A DNA stretch of 64,000 bases from Lagopus muta (GCF_023343835.1 NC_064435.1:65544134-65608133); one strand, 5' to 3'; shown: positions 20,731-34,700, numbered from the stretch's first letter. Notes: generated from the sequence alone by a model not told the origin. A program made the numbers and translations.

Positions 20731-22543
20731 TTTAAAACTTTTCTTGCCTTCTAGTTTCCTATTATAGCCAGCTAGGTACTGAGCAGTTAATAATGTTATA
20801 CTTTTCAATTACGCAATAAAAATCCTTCAAGTTGTCAGAGCCCACATGCCATCCTTCATCGCAGCAATAAGTTTTTTTTTTTTTTTTTTTTTTTGTGCTA
20901 AGCACACCCCAGGTGATGGTTCAAAACATAACAGTTTTGTTATGAAATGAATGGTCAGGACATAGAGGTCAGGATTACTTTCTTTTTGACATTTCATATT
21001 ATGTCTTACATGACAGTGTAGCGGTAGATATGATAAAAAGCAGTCATTTCTAGGATCCCAGAGGAGAAGGAAGAGAATTTATTCTCTAACTTACGATGAG
21101 AATGCCTGGATTTGAAGGGAAGAGACTGCGATTATCTGTTTTACTTCAGAAATGCGTTTGTGAAGTAAACCTTCTTATAGTCACCATTAATTGAAATTTG
21201 GCTCAAATTGTCAAGTGCTATCAATGTATGAACTGAATTCCATTGAGAACTTGGAAATTGGAGATTTCTTCCAATATTAACTTTATATTGTTCAGCTTCT
21301 AGTGGACATTCAATGCATGTTACCTGATTTGAACCTGCTTGAAGAAAAATGATCCTGAAATACCTATTGTGAATTTCTGGATCTTTAGAATCAACTATTT
21401 AACTTGGAAGAACTGTTGGTATTGCTCTACATTTTTGCTAATATAATCATAGCTTGTGACTGTAGGAGAGAACTGATTCTGCTAGAAGAGAGGACAGAGA
21501 ACAGTGTGTTTTACCTAGCTGATCTGAGAATTTCCCCTCAAAGGCAATAATCTCCTTTAAAGATACAGAGCAAAACCAAGATACTATTTTTATTTGTTTG
21601 AATAGAAAAATGAGTTTTGCAGAGTGGAAGCCACCCATATATTCAAGGTTCAGACAAGCACAAGGTTTAAACTGCATGTTAAAAAAAATTCTTCAGGACA
21701 AGGATAATGTGGCACTGGAACAAGCTCCTTCAATCTCTGAAGACTTCTATATCTTGCTTAGAGAATTCCATGGCTGATCTGATCTGGTGATGGCAGTCAT
21801 TCTGCTTTAAACAGGAGGATGTTTTCCAGATGTGTTTTCCACAGCTCTGACACTGTGCCAGTGTATAACTGTGGAAGTGGGGAAGATGAAAACTTGAAGC
21901 AATTCAACATAGGCTGACTAGGTCAGGAGTTTGTTCTTTTGCAAATCTGTTTCTGTTCTGTACAGTTCTGCACAAATGCAGCAGCAATCTGAACACAGAT
22001 GAATAATCCATTACTCCTTTTATAAAACCAATCTTGCATCATTTTGCTGTAAGTCTATGCTGTAGTTTTATTTCTGGCTGTGGAGAAAATATTAAGCTGT
22101 ACATTTTTAATATAGCTTCAGAGAATGTTTTTGTTTTACCACGAAAATCTGTCTAAAATTAAAAGGAATGAGTTTCCTATATTTTTCATTTTACATATGT
22201 TGTTTTCCATATAGTCTGTATTTGGATCTTTTAAGGTTCTTCTTTTCCTTTTTTAATGTAAAAAGACAGTATATCAATATTGTTCACACTGTGGACATCA
22301 GTCTTTCTTTATATGAAGTCATTTTATAAGTACTTTTCCTAATGTATCATAGTTAAGCTGTTGCTATACTTGAAATTTCAAACTCTGAAACTAACTAAAA
22401 TGCAGTTCAGAAAGAAGTTTTTGTGGTTTGAGTCACAATTTTTCAACACAAAGTTTTGGAAAAATAGTGTGACATCAAGAAGCAATTTATGAACTCAGTA
22501 TATTCTAAAACTGCAGACCATTGACTGTCAATTGGAGAGATCT
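20731..22543. other. Unique DNA, no gene seen
   Basis: T run at 20872-20894. No other recognisable structure. Confidence 0.45.
20872..20894. repeat. Poly(T) run, 23 bases
   Basis: Uninterrupted T run. Confidence 0.95.
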
Positions 22544-22852
22544 TCAACGGGAGTAGCTGTGAGTTTTCTTCTTTGTGAAGTTATCAATGAATAAAATTAG
22601 TTGGATACCTATCCCAATATCCATAAGGAAATGCTGTGAGATGAGTGTCTTTTCTTGTTTTGAATCTGTAATTAGTCTGAGTAATCCTTGAAAAGCTGTA
22701 GGATCTGAATGGTCTCTTATGGCACATCCATAGGGGTTGCCATAAGGAGTTGTTTGTTTCAACAATGTCCTGTTTAAGATTAGGATAGATATGTAGTAGA
22801 CAGAGATGTCATATTCTGGAATGCGAATTGGCATAACGTAAAGTTCACTAGT
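22544..22852 (-). CDS. Unrecognised protein-like ORF
   Basis: A minus-strand frame of about 102 codons, bounded by stops (TAA just upstream) with its first Met at 22832-22834. Unlike most frames in this AT-rich DNA it is not dominated by Phe/Leu/Ser runs. It contains MPIRIPEYDISVYYISIL, LKQTTPYGNPYGCAIRD, HSDPTAFQGLLRLI and HFLMDIGIGIQLILF. The last part could be a hydrophobic or amphipathic segment. It may be a fragment of an old transposable-element or retroviral protein, an exon, or chance. No splice sites were confirmed. I cannot assign a family. Confidence 0.25.
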   Translation of the reverse strand, partial: TSELYVMPIRIPEYDISVYYISILILNRTLLKQTTPYGNPYGCAIRDHSDPTAFQGLLRLITDSKQEKTLISQHFLMDIGIGIQLILFIDNFTKKKTHSYSR

Positions 22853-25800
22853 TTAAAAACTACCATGACTGGAGTGCAATATTGCATGCAGACTATGTAG
22901 GCCTTTGTTAGAGGATGCAGTCTTACATGAAAAATGTTTACATTTCTGATTCAATCTTCAGAAATTTGGTATCTTTAATGCCCTGAAATATGGTTAGAGT
23001 ATGAGTAATTGGGGAAATATGAAAACCCATAGATCCCAAACCCATAACCTTTGCTACCTTTATTTTTATATGACAATTTGCTGAATGAGTCCTCAGCAAC
23101 CACAACTTGCATAAGTATTTTAAGCTTCACTGTATTTGATAATGATGATGCTTGATTGCTGAATGAGTGCAAGGTTATAATCATCTTCCTTGGCTTTTTT
23201 TTTTTTGTCATTCATAAAATACTTGAGTTGCTCTCTGCTAGCTTATGACATTTTTAGATCTCTCTCAAGTTAACTGTAATCTTGTGTGTGCTCACTGAAT
23301 TGCAAGGACCAGCCCTTCTAAATGGGATGAGGTTTTTAACTCTGTCATTTGACAAAAGGTTCCTTGTCATACAGTTTTTCTCTTGATGTCTTAAACCTTG
23401 CTTTGTGAGAATTTTGTGAATACAAACTGAAAACTTAAACTGTTCAAGTACTCTGTTTGCATCTTAGAAACTGAAATCACTTCATATGTTTAATGATAAC
23501 CCAGCAAATATGTCTGGAAATACTGAAGACACTTTAGGCCAAGATTCCAGAACTATTTTCTTGTTTGCACCACCTATTTAGAAGTGGTATTTTGTTATCA
23601 GACCATTTTCCGACAAAAAAAAAAAAAAAGTTCTTTGAGGAAGATTGTCTGAGGAAACTGTTTCTAAATTGTCCCTGATTTTTATTTTTTATTTTTATCT
23701 AGGAATCATACCATAATTCCTATTAACTGATGGAATGGCATCAGATATTAGAATGTTATTAAATATTTTCCTTAACAACTTTGGAGTTTTAAAGTACTAT
23801 CCTAAACAGGATTTTAGTAACACTGTATGTACGCAGCTCATGTATTTTCTTTAGAAAATTTTATTTTTATATATATGATTTTTGTGTATAGTTCTATATA
23901 GTGTGTAGTTACGCTTCATATCCTCACCAATATTTTGTGTGTAAAATTAAGAGTCATCAAGGTTCATGTTGTGGTTTGAAAATTGGTTTGCAAGGCACTG
24001 GAAGTGCTGCTCTGCAGCTGGAACACAATGTTCTACACATCTGGTCTATATTGGCTGGTTAGTATGGCAGTGGTTATAAAGATCTTGAATGTTTAATCAC
24101 CCTATAAGTCTGCTTCTAGTGACTCAGGCTAGAAGGCCCAGGATGCCTTTTCTCACTCTACAACTCATTTTAATTGGCAATAAATTGTTCCCTCTGTCAG
24201 ATGTTTTACTGGTGGACACTAATTTGTAAGGGATGTCTCTATAGTAAACTTGACCTGTGACATTTTTAAAATCATTTTTTCTCCTATGTCCTGCTGGGGA
24301 AAGAAAGTGAGAGGGAGACTGAGTTCAATAGCTACATTTTATTTTTTTAGATATTTATAAGACAGATCATAGCTATGTAGCTTTTTTTTTAAGCTTTCTG
24401 TCTAGACCAAATTCCTTTTATGTGTATTCTTTGAGTTAATATTGCAGAACCGATACGGTTTTTAGAGATGCACACTGCACAAACAAATGAACTCATAACA
24501 TGTGAGTGCTGTGTTTATTTTCATAATAATACATACAGAAAGGCTTTAAGATCAACTTTTCTCTTCTCAGTAGAGCCAGAATTAACTGGGTGGATTAAAA
24601 TCTGGAAAGCCTGACAAAATAAGATTTGGAACAGGTTGATTATAATTCAAACAGAACTATAAATAGATAGAAGACCTTTTCTATACTTATAAATTTTATG
24701 AAGACATGTACTCTTGTTCAAAGAATAGTTTAAACTTACAGTACTAGCTCTATTTCTTGCTATTTGAACAGCAAGCATTAATTTTCCAGCTTGGAAGTGT
24801 TATGGGGCAATGGAGTGTTCTTGCTATCCCTTCATTCCATATAGGAATTGTTTCATGTAAGTAATAAGCATCTTGAAGACAAACCTATCCAAGGATGCTA
24901 TTAGGAATTCCAAATAACTGTTTATGCATCCAGTCAGAAAGATATAGGTCCACATTGCGCATCTTAATCTCCAATGCAATGTTTGAAACTTTCAAATCTG
25001 AAATACCAAAGGTTTTGTATTAGCAGTGGAAATGTACCCAACATTCAAGTAGGTAATTAAAGTTTAACTGCTGAAGTGACTCCTGTGCCTAAATGCCTGG
25101 CATAAAGATATCCATTCTGGGGAAAAAAAAAACTATCTTTGGATAAATTTCATGTACAGAACAATTATGTGATGAATCCATTAGTAGTCATTTGTACTCT
25201 GATCATGGTCTAATGAGGAGAACTGTATATGCTGAGGTCTACCTCATGCTGTTGAAGAGTTGACTAATTTGATGACCTACAAAATGCACTAAATGAAGTT
25301 ATTTCAGAACAAGATTATGAGTATTTAGACACTTACTAATGTAAGGTTAAGAATTCTTGCTGAATGTTATTTGTTCTAAAAAGAAAATAATGTGAAATAT
25401 GTTGAGAGACAGGGATTTGAAGTATTTCTTTATATTAGCACAGGAAAGTGCAAGGTAAGAAAAGTCTTCAAAGAAGATCTGTGGTGAAACCAGGAGATCA
25501 TATGCATAAAGAGTACTTTTCCATTCAGCTGAAGATCCTTAAAGAGCTTGATTTATATAAGAGCACAAAGTAGAAAATATTTGAAACTTGCCTCTAAATT
25601 CCTAATTACAAATCCAAAAATCTTATCTGTGCTTACATAAGCAGGTTACCTTAAAGATACTAAATATTTTAATACCGTACTTCTGTATATGTCCATCACA
25701 ATTTTAGTCTTACAGGGTAGAATTGCTTATTGCATGTCTGACATCCAGATCTAGACATAACCTGGAAACTAGGTTTAAAGATAGAAGAAGTAGCTCTTCT

Positions 25801-26123
25801 CTGAGCATATGTACCATATACTGACAGCGCCCGTCAGTAGTAAATACATAGTGTTATTGTTTCCCTGAAGAGAAACATTAGGAGTACAGGAGAAGTTTCT
25901 GTTTCAAAGGGATCCAAGGTTCTCTTCAAAGGAAAAAGTTGCAGGGAATACTACCTACTGCTGTAACTTTCCTATTAAGGTACAGAATAATTTGAAGTAG
26001 ATTAATCCTAGCTTTTTAGTTTGCTGACTCTAACTTCTAGTTTATATGTTAAAAGCTCTATTATAGACAAGATAAATTGCTATATACCTCTCATTTAAAA
26101 TCCTCTTCCCCTTATTTTAATCA
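22853..26123. other. Unique AT-rich DNA, no gene seen
   Basis: A run at about 23614-23628. No repeat family or coding segment recognised in 3.3 kb. Confidence 0.45.
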
Positions 26124-26285
26124 TAGAATCAAAGATTTTCAGGGGTCACAAGGGACCTCTAGAGATCATCTGGTCAATCTGCTAAAGCAAGTTCTCCAGA
26201 GTGGGTTGTACAAGAAGGAGTCCAGGCGAGTTTTGCTCATCTCCAGAGAATGAGACACTATGACCTCTCTGAGCAGCTTGTTGAA
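26124..26285 (-). mobile_element. CR1 LINE fragment
   Basis: Opens ATAGAATCAAAGATTTTCAG, then CACAAGGGACCTCTAGAGAT, AAAGCAAGTTCTCCAGAGTG, CATCTCCAGAGAATGAGAC and CTCTGAGCAGCTTGTTG. This is the reverse complement of the CR1 3' end, so the element reads on the minus strand. Confidence 0.88.
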
Positions 26286-27611
26286 ATATAAATAATGATA
26301 ATTCAAAAAGTAAATATTCCTATCACTGCAAGAATTTAAAATTTTAACTTGCTTGATCATTTTGATTTGGCCAGAATAACATAAAAACCATCTTTTAATG
26401 GAAATTGTGCAGTTGTTGCTATTTATTGCTTTAGATGTAGACCTTAAGTGATCATCTCAATACCTAATGTTCCTTCAAGAATATAAGAAATAGGGCAATA
26501 ATATGCAACAGACTGTTGTAGAAGTAGAGAAATAGAAATTACTTTCATGTTTAGCTTGGAGAATTAAGTTTTGTCAGCCTGATCCATTCATTTCCTTGTA
26601 CTACAACTGTCTTGACTTCCAAGATCCTTGAGGGGAAAAACTGAGTGGAATTGTTTCAAAGGAGCCTTGCTGTCTCCGTAGTTTGCTTTTTATCATGGTT
26701 TAGTCTGTAAGCACAGCATCAGAGTAGTGAATCTTTTTGATGGGATTTATAATCTGATTTTTTTTGTTGTTGTTGTTGCTGTGAAAGGACATCACTAATA
26801 ATAGCAGATAACCAGATCTTTTGTAATTCTTTCCTTTTCTTATTCTGTTTTTGTTTTATCCCATGAATTTTTTTTTGTTTGTTTTGTTCTCGTTACTGCT
26901 CTAAGTCTTATGTTCTGAATTATGTTCTGAAATATTTACAGTTTGTCTTTTTACAGAAAGATGGTGCTACATCTTTCTGTACATAAGTATCTGTACATCT
27001 TTCTGTACATAAGTATCTTCACTTATGTTTAAGGCAAGAGCACATCTTTATTTCAGTTTCATATGTATAGAACTGATTTAAGTAGAGGTCCCTATTTCTC
27101 TGTCCCTCCCACTAGAAGCTACTAATTTTTCAGAGACCTTTTTAATATATAATTTTTACTAGTTTTATTGATAGCCTGCAGTGAGTGTTTTGTAAAAATA
27201 AACTAATCCCCCAAAATGAAAACAAGGATTAGAAAAAAGGCACAGGAAAAAATATAGGTTTTTATAGTCATGTAATTTTTCTGTGTAGGACTGTATATAT
27301 TCTCATAGGGTAAGTAGTTATGTTTCTCTTAATTTTGTTTTTAATAAACTCAGCTCCTCTTTATGCAACAGAACTGTTGTGCCAGGTTCTGTAGAGTACT
27401 GAAGGCTCTTCTTATTCCAGTGAATGAAATAATAACTTGTCAAATACAGATTGCTTTGGTTTTTGAGTATCTCTGTACTTTTATTATCTTCTGTCTTCTC
27501 AATTATTTTCTCACTTGTGAAGTTCAATGCTTTATAGGGCTTCAGGACAGTGAACTAAAGATCAAAGTTATGACTATGCTGTAGTATTCTTTAGCAGCTT
27601 CTTTAGCACAC
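26286..27611. other. Unique DNA with a small hairpin/tandem cluster
   Basis: No gene seen. A nested tandem and inverted repeat lies at 26953-27028 (listed separately). T/G-rich low-complexity stretches occur at about 26759-26780 and 26868-26888. Confidence 0.45.
26953..27028. repeat. 26-bp tandem duplication with two flanking hairpins
   Basis: The unit at 26968-26993 is repeated at 26994-27019, differing only in its last base. ACAGAAAGATG (26953-26963) pairs perfectly with CATCTTTCTGT (26970-26980) across a 6-base loop. At the right end ACATAAGT (27007-27014) pairs with ACTTATGT (27021-27028). Confidence 0.9.
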
Positions 27612-27745
27612 AATCATAGAATAACCCAGGTTGGAAGAGACTCACAAGGGTCCTATCCAATTCCTAGCTCCACACAGGATCACCCAAAAATCAGCATATT
27701 TCAAAGAGTGTTGTCCAGACACTTCTCAGATGAGGCACTTCTAAA
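27612..27745 (-). mobile_element. CR1 LINE fragment
   Basis: AATCATAGAATAACCCAGGT then TGGAAGAGACTCACAAGG, CCTAGCTCCACACAGGATCA and GTGTTGTCCAGACACTTCT. The reverse complement of a CR1 3' end. Confidence 0.92.
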
Positions 27746-30677
27746 CTGGGAAAGAAACTGATAATATGCATGTCTGATCTTTGGTTATGTTTTTTTTCTG
27801 GAGCAGCAGCTAGCATGTTACTCCTCCATTTGTGCACTACTATCCTCCAGACACTGAGATACCAGGACTGATCAATTCAATTGTGTATATAGCTTTGGAA
27901 AAATTGGTGTTTTTCTCTAGAGTTGTAGTCCTGTTGGGTGTTGGAATATAATCAATCTAAACTAATTAGAAACATTTAATTTCACAAACATTACATTTCT
28001 GTATGAAAAACATCCAGTGTCAGTCAAAAAACACGTAGGTCATGAGTAAGCATTTCTTTACTTTCAAGAACAAGATTTGAGGATTGTTGGAGACATAGAA
28101 CTAAACGTTAATGTTCATTTTTGTCTAGAAGAGAAAGCACAAAATGCTTCAAGACATAGCATTTCCAATTGCTAGATAGAAAATAGTTTCAGATTTAGAT
28201 TTTTTTGAAGCTAGTGAATTTTTAATAATTATCCACATCAAAAGTTCTGTGTAAGTACAAAAAATACTTTGCCATTTCCACATCAGCTATATTAAAAAAG
28301 AGGGGAGAAAAAAAAAAAAAAAAAAAAAGGCAGTTGAATGAAACCAGCTATATAAAAAAGCAGTTGAATGGAACTAAAGGTAAACCTGGTAGATGGGACT
28401 GAATATTAAACACAATGCGTTATTTACATATACATATATCTTAAACGCATTAAGTTCAAATTTTGCTCATTTGGGGAATCAGATACTACTCTGACAAATT
28501 GTGTGACATTTTAATCATGTAAGCCCAAGAGGTGAATGAATACAAAATAAAAATAACTTACTATTCTCTAGATTTACTTTCTTATAGAGAACAACTGATT
28601 GACTATTTTTTTTTCCCCTCCAACATATGTTTTAGTTAAAGACAAACAAGTAATAAATTGCCAATGATTTCCTGTATACTATTACTCTGATTGCCCATAA
28701 AATAAACCATTTATTCTGAATTTCCTAAACTTAGTTCTTTTATTTAAATTGTCAGTAGGGAAAGAATTGGCAGAAGTTAATCCTACGAACTTAAACATTT
28801 CTACATTGTTTTGTTCTTTGGATTTGGAAGAGTTGTTGGGAAAAATGCTTTAAAAAAAAAAAAAAAGTAGGAAAAAAAAAGTGCTAGGTGAAACTAGCTG
28901 TAAGTACTGCATTGTTTCAGTGTGACTTGTGATTCAGAATCTTTTCATCTGAAAACATCATTTCATCATTTTGAAGTTTTTCCCCTTTACTGCAATTGTT
29001 CAAATACTGCAGTTACATGTTACTTTTTCTCTGGCATTGTCAAATTTAGTAAATCCGTATGGTTTTCTTCACTCCTGGGTGTAACTCTGGAATTTTTATT
29101 TTCATTATTAAATTACTGAAATGTATTCAGGTTAACTGAAATTCCAATGAAATGTCTTCTCCAGCCTCTATCCCCTTCCCATGTCTTTTAAAATATACTT
29201 CAAACACTTTCCTCTTCTGTGGAACTTGAAGAAAAAGTCCACTTACTGTGTCAATCCTATAATGTTACCCAAGGTTTATGCTAATAGATAGAATTTACGT
29301 TTGTTTGTTTGTTTTTTTTCCCTCTGGAAGGTAAGTACTTGGTTTTTCAATTAATTTTGACTTTCATGTCCTAGCGTGACTCATGTTCCAAATATGAAAG
29401 GATCATAGTAGATTTGATTTTGGTGGACTGCAGTAGCTATGATTGTGCTTTTACAGCTTAGCAAATTACATTTCCTAGATATTAATATAGTAGTAGTGCA
29501 GTAAAATGGACATAAAGAAGTGTGCCCTCTTAAAAGTTCTATCCTCAGAAAGAAAGCGTATGCATAACATTTAGGCCATTGACAAACATCTGTAAAATCT
29601 TGGATTTATTTGCTGTTCCTTACCTGCCACTTTCAAGCAAGTCTGAAATGTCACAAAAAACTGTATGTTCTGGTTAGGAAAGGTGATTATTTTCACTATG
29701 AAGTTAGGATAGTGAAGTGTTATAAAATTAAATCTTTTCCAAAAAATAGGAAAAAATAGAACAGTTAAGAACTGCTGAATTCAACAGAATCCCTCAGTTG
29801 CAGAAGGATGAGGGGAAGAGGACAAAAAGAATGAACTTCATTATGCCATTTGTTCTACTTTGTGAAAATGTAAATGTTAGGATACAGATGGCATTTCAGA
29901 ACCGGATTTTCAGTAACATCAGCTTTTTGTGTCCATGCTTGTAATATTCTGTATGCTTTTCCAAGAAAATATTTACTGGATTTTCTCAGTTAATCCACAG
30001 AAGGTTTGAGAAATCAGATTTAAAAAAACAAAAAATTCTAGACGAAGTATTTCTAGAAACCTTTTGAATTCTTAGATTTCAACTGTCTGGATACTATGTA
30101 CCTAATTCAACTAAAAAAAAATTCTGACTTGACTGAATTACAGTGAATGCCTTGAGATGATGTTCTCTTTAGCGTAACAGACATTTCTTCTGTTGGGGAA
30201 AAAAAATATTAGGAATAGGTTGCAAACTGATAGGATGCTGTTTGGATGCAACTTGCAATCGAGCAAGATATCTAAGTGAAAACATTTTGCGTAAATGCTA
30301 AAGCAGGTAAAATTTCTCCTGTTATGAAGAAACATGGTCAGGTGTAAATTTGGCTTTAAAGTTTGGCAACAGGGAATTTGACTTGCTGTGTCAAATATTT
30401 TTACTAGGGAAAAATGCAACCAGATAGGAAGATTGCTTTTAGAATAAGCACTAACTTAAGCTCTAGTGTGTATGTGAGCATCACACAGATTTCAGACCTG
30501 TGAAAATCTAACAAGTATTGAGAATGACAGTGCAATAAAAGGGACTCTTTAGTGTAGATTAAGATTTTCATTCTATGCAACAAACACAAGGATATTGTAT
30601 TTCCAATAATAGGCCATTTTAGTCAGTTACTGTATTTCCATCTTATCTCTGTGCTATACCAGTAGTAGACGAGCTAT
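27746..30677. other. Unique AT-rich DNA, no gene seen
   Basis: A run at 28308-28328 flanked by a partial duplication (CAGCTATAT with an A run and CAGTTGAATG recur at about 28284-28370). Another A run lies at about 28852-28866. No coding segment recognised. Confidence 0.45.
28308..28328. repeat. Poly(A) run, 21 bases
   Basis: Uninterrupted A run between two related short segments. Confidence 0.95.
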
Positions 30678-31745
30678 CACGGAATCATAGAATACCTTGA
30701 CTTGTAAGGGACTTATTAGGATTATCAAGCCTAACTCCTGTCTTTACATAGGACCACCCAAAGTCAGACCACATGGCTGAGAGCACTGTTGAAATGTTTC
30801 TTAAAATTGAAATCTTGGGGCTGTGGCAACTGCCCTGAGGATTCTGTTCCAGGACATAACCACTGTTGTGGTGTTTGACGTGTAGACAGTGTTCAAGGCG
30901 AGGTTGCACCAGCATAGAGCAAGACAATCTCTCCCCTTCCCAGCTGGGCCTGGTGTATCCATTGGTATGACTGGTCCCTTTTGCTGGCTGAGATTCAACT
31001 TGTCATCAGCCAGACTCCCAAGATCCCTCTCTGTGGGGCTGCTTTCTAGTATTTCATCCCTCCAGCCATATCTCAAGAGTTGCTTCATTCCAGGTACGGC
31101 ATCTTGAACTTACTCTTGTTAAATTTCATCCATTTGTTGACTGCTAACAGCTCTTCCTGATTTGTAAAGATCTCTCTGCAAGGTTTCTCTACTCAAAGGA
31201 GTCAGCAGCTTGTTCTAATTTAGTATCATCTGCAAGCTTACTACAAATTTGAGTCCTGCATACATATCATTTATGAAAACATTGGGAAAAAAAAAATCCC
31301 TAAAATGGAGTCCTGCTCTATTTAGTGGTGAGCCCTGCTGCTGAGTAGCCTCCAGCTTGATGTAATCCCATTTACCGTTACCCTTTGAGCCTGACTCATC
31401 TATCAGTTGTTTACCCATTGTGTTATGCTGTTGTTTAGCTATGTGCTGAACAACTTGTCCAAAAACATACAGCGAGAAACAGTATCAAAAGCTTTATTGA
31501 AATTAAAAAAAAAAAAAAAAAATTACATCTATTTGCTTCCCTTGGTCAACTAGATAGGTAATCTTGTCATAAAAGGAGATTAGGTTAGTTAAATGTAACT
31601 TTCTCCTGCTGAACCTATGTTGGCCATGACCAATAGTGTCTGTGTCTGCCTATCAAGTCTTTCCTTTGGTTTCCAGAATAATCTTCTCCAAAAATTGTAC
31701 CAGGCACTAAAGTGAGACGGGCCTGTATTTACCATCTCATTACGG
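30678..31745 (-). mobile_element. CR1 LINE, about 1.07 kb, old and internally deleted
   Basis: The right end is inside the ORF2 reverse transcriptase: the reverse complement near 31475-31500 gives NKAFDTVS, a conserved RT block. At 31225-31233 the complement reads Ala-Asp-Asp within LADDTKL, so the two catalytic aspartates of the RT box are still encoded. The left end, from ATCACGGAATCATAGAATAC, is the CR1 3' tail. The distance between these landmarks is shorter than in intact CR1, so pieces are missing, and frames are broken throughout. An A run at about 31505-31523 lies inside the element. Confidence 0.9.
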
Positions 31746-34700
31746 TGAGGATGTAGTCCCTTATAGAGTTGAGGCTTGAGATGAAATTAGAGTGCAAATT
31801 GCACTTCAAGAATATGAGGAATGCGAGAGTATCTACTTCTTTAGTGTTACTGGATGAAAATCAAGGGCTTTTATGTTTAATACACATATATACATATATG
31901 TGCCATATGTTGAAAGGAAGATTTGAAATCTTAGATATACAGACAGAAAGGTTTCTCAGGTCACAAAATAGAGCTAATTAAGAAAATTCTGGTAGTATTG
32001 ACTCATAAAGCACAAAGGGCATAGATTCTATGTTATGCTCTAAGAGTCAAAAAAAAAAAAAAGTCATTGAGGCAAAAATGAGATCTTTCAGGCAGATTTT
32101 CCTGTATGACAAATAATTTTGAAAAATTGCTCGTCAGCTGAATGCATACTGTAATGTCCTGACAGGTCAGAAATCTGATCAAAGTCAGGACAACTAAACT
32201 GAAAATTGTTCCTTAGGAGTTAAAATTTGGAATATTTGTTCAAAATAAATAAATCCAACAGTGTCTTTAACATCATTTAAATATCTTTACCCAAAAGCTG
32301 AAGCCAGCCTTTGGTTTGCAGCCATTACTAGAATAGAAGTTATATCCCTGTTTCTGGAATCTGGCATCAATATGATGTATAAGGTATCAAATATTAAATG
32401 GAAGAGCTATAGCAATATTCCTACAATGCAGTTAAAGGGAAGTGTCTAAGCAGTTACAATAACTATGTAAGAATAACTTAAAAAAAAATAATAATAATAA
32501 TCAGTTTTTAATAGTGGCACTAGTTTCACTGACCTTACCATGCATTAAATACAAACCTTTTAAAATCTGATGCTAATGAAAGCTTAATTTACTCTTCCTG
32601 TATCAGTAATTTCTTGCACTCTTCAGTTCAATTACAGCAGTCTTTGTCTTGTCAGCATCTAATATTTCTGTCATGATACAGATTACAGGAGAGATGGCTG
32701 GTTTAAGCAAGATGCAAGAGCAGTTACAATAGGGGTGGCTGCAGCATTTTGAGTAACCTTGCAAGAAGACGCTGCTGAACAACAGAAAACAAGGAAAAAA
32801 AAATCAGAAAAGAAAGAAACCTTGTACCAGAATGTACTTCATGAGTACAAGATGAGATTAAAACTAATATATGAAGCAGAAGAATAAATTAGAACATAAA
32901 ATAGCTTCTGAAAGCATTAAGGGTGTTCTTTTTTTATTTGCTTCTCAAAATTGAGTGAAGCAAATATTTTCCCACATAAAGATACTAAAGGAGGAACATT
33001 CATTGTTGTTTTCCATATGATTAATTAATTGGTATTTTTTAGTAGTGAAAGAAGGAATGTAAGAAGGTAAAAACTTCTAAAAGCAGAATGGTAGCCTTCA
33101 GACATTCAGATAAATATGCCCAAGGGCTTTATTGTGGGATCTTATTATGTATTATGAAGATATTCATGTGATGTCATTCTTAGTGATAAATGTTATTTGA
33201 ACTTTGTTTTTTTGCTTTTGATTGGATTTGAACAAAAATACAATTGCCAATGGAAGCTCTGTATTTGACTCATTAGCATACATGCTATTTCAAATGAAAC
33301 ACCTCCTTTTTGTGAACAGGTTTCTTCTAAAATTCTGTTTCCAACACAGCAAACAGAATTTAAAACTAAATATACTGTATCTATCAATTTTTTTCCATGC
33401 TGTCTTGAATAACCATAATTTCTTTCATTTACTGCATCAGTTATCTCAATTTTTAATAGTATCTATTGTGTTTGCCTCAAATCCTTAAAAATAAATTTCC
33501 TTTGCTTGAAAGAATTCTTTGGAATACTTCAAACTGAAAATGTACATATACACTAATAGCAAGTCTCTTCTTTGCCACCTATCATCTGCGCTTCAATGCA
33601 AGTATTTTGTTAGAGCTTCTTCAAAAGCTTTTGCAGCTGCTTTTTAAAACATGTTATTCTGAACATATATGCTAGCATTCCACTGTCCCACCCTATTTCT
33701 GCTTGCAAGCGGATAGTAGATCGCGGACTAGTGGAAAGAAAAACCCTGCTGAATGGTTATTTCTCTGAGATCTCTATCTCTATTTTGGGAACAAAATGTA
33801 AATTTCATCTGAAAACAAAGGGACAAAATCTCAGCATTGTATTGGCAAAAGGCTGACTGAGATCAATAGGGCTTATCATTCATCTTGAGGCAAGTCACTT
33901 GGTTTCTTTCAACCTCATCTCTATTTTGTAAAACCAATAAATCTTTTTCTCCCCTGCTCTGCATCCAATTTTTTTTTCTCACCAGAAGCACAAATGAGAT
34001 TGTATTCACTGTGACCCAGAAATCTTTTCCTCAATGAATGCTTTTCAGAAGACAGTCCCACCCTTCATTCTCATCCTTAGATTTTTTTTCACTGTGTGTA
34101 CTGCTCCTCATTTTTTTCTTATTTCAATATTTCACGAATCTCTGAATTATCAGTGAATTTCATACACTATTTATATAACTATAAAACAGTTTTGTTATAT
34201 AACAGCCTATCTTTGTGACTGACAAAGATATTGAATGGAAGCAGGCTCCTTTATTCAATTTTTTTAGTCCCTTTTTGTGATTTATGAGCTCTTTGTCAAT
34301 TAGTATGAATTGATATTGTACTGTGCTTTATTTAAAAATCAGATTATTTTTTGACACTGAGGCAAATGTTACATATGTGCTCCAATGACAAGTTTGTCAA
34401 ACTTTTCCATGAAATAATTGATTTTACTTTATTAGAAATATAAATAAGTCAACTGGAAAATTGAGTAAGCAGATTTTTTTTTTCCTGTTATAAGACTTTA
34501 AGTTATTCTATATTATTATGCCACAGTCTTGTCTAAGATTATGCTTATGTGAGAAAATAGAGGTATTGTGATAATTGTGCTTCTATCCCAGAATTATTAC
34601 ATTTAAACAAAACCTCAAGAGGGAAGATGTCCTTGGTGTTTTCTCCATGTCTGTGCTGTATGGTTCGATTTCTCTATAAGGCAAACAAACTGAACTTGTT

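Noticed and set aside
30801..31107. Overlapping ORFs on both strands of about 72-95 codons
   Set aside because: They fall within the old minus-strand CR1. The minus frame carries CR1 ORF2-like ESSPTERDLGSLADDKLNLS and the plus frame is its shadow; both are retroelement debris.
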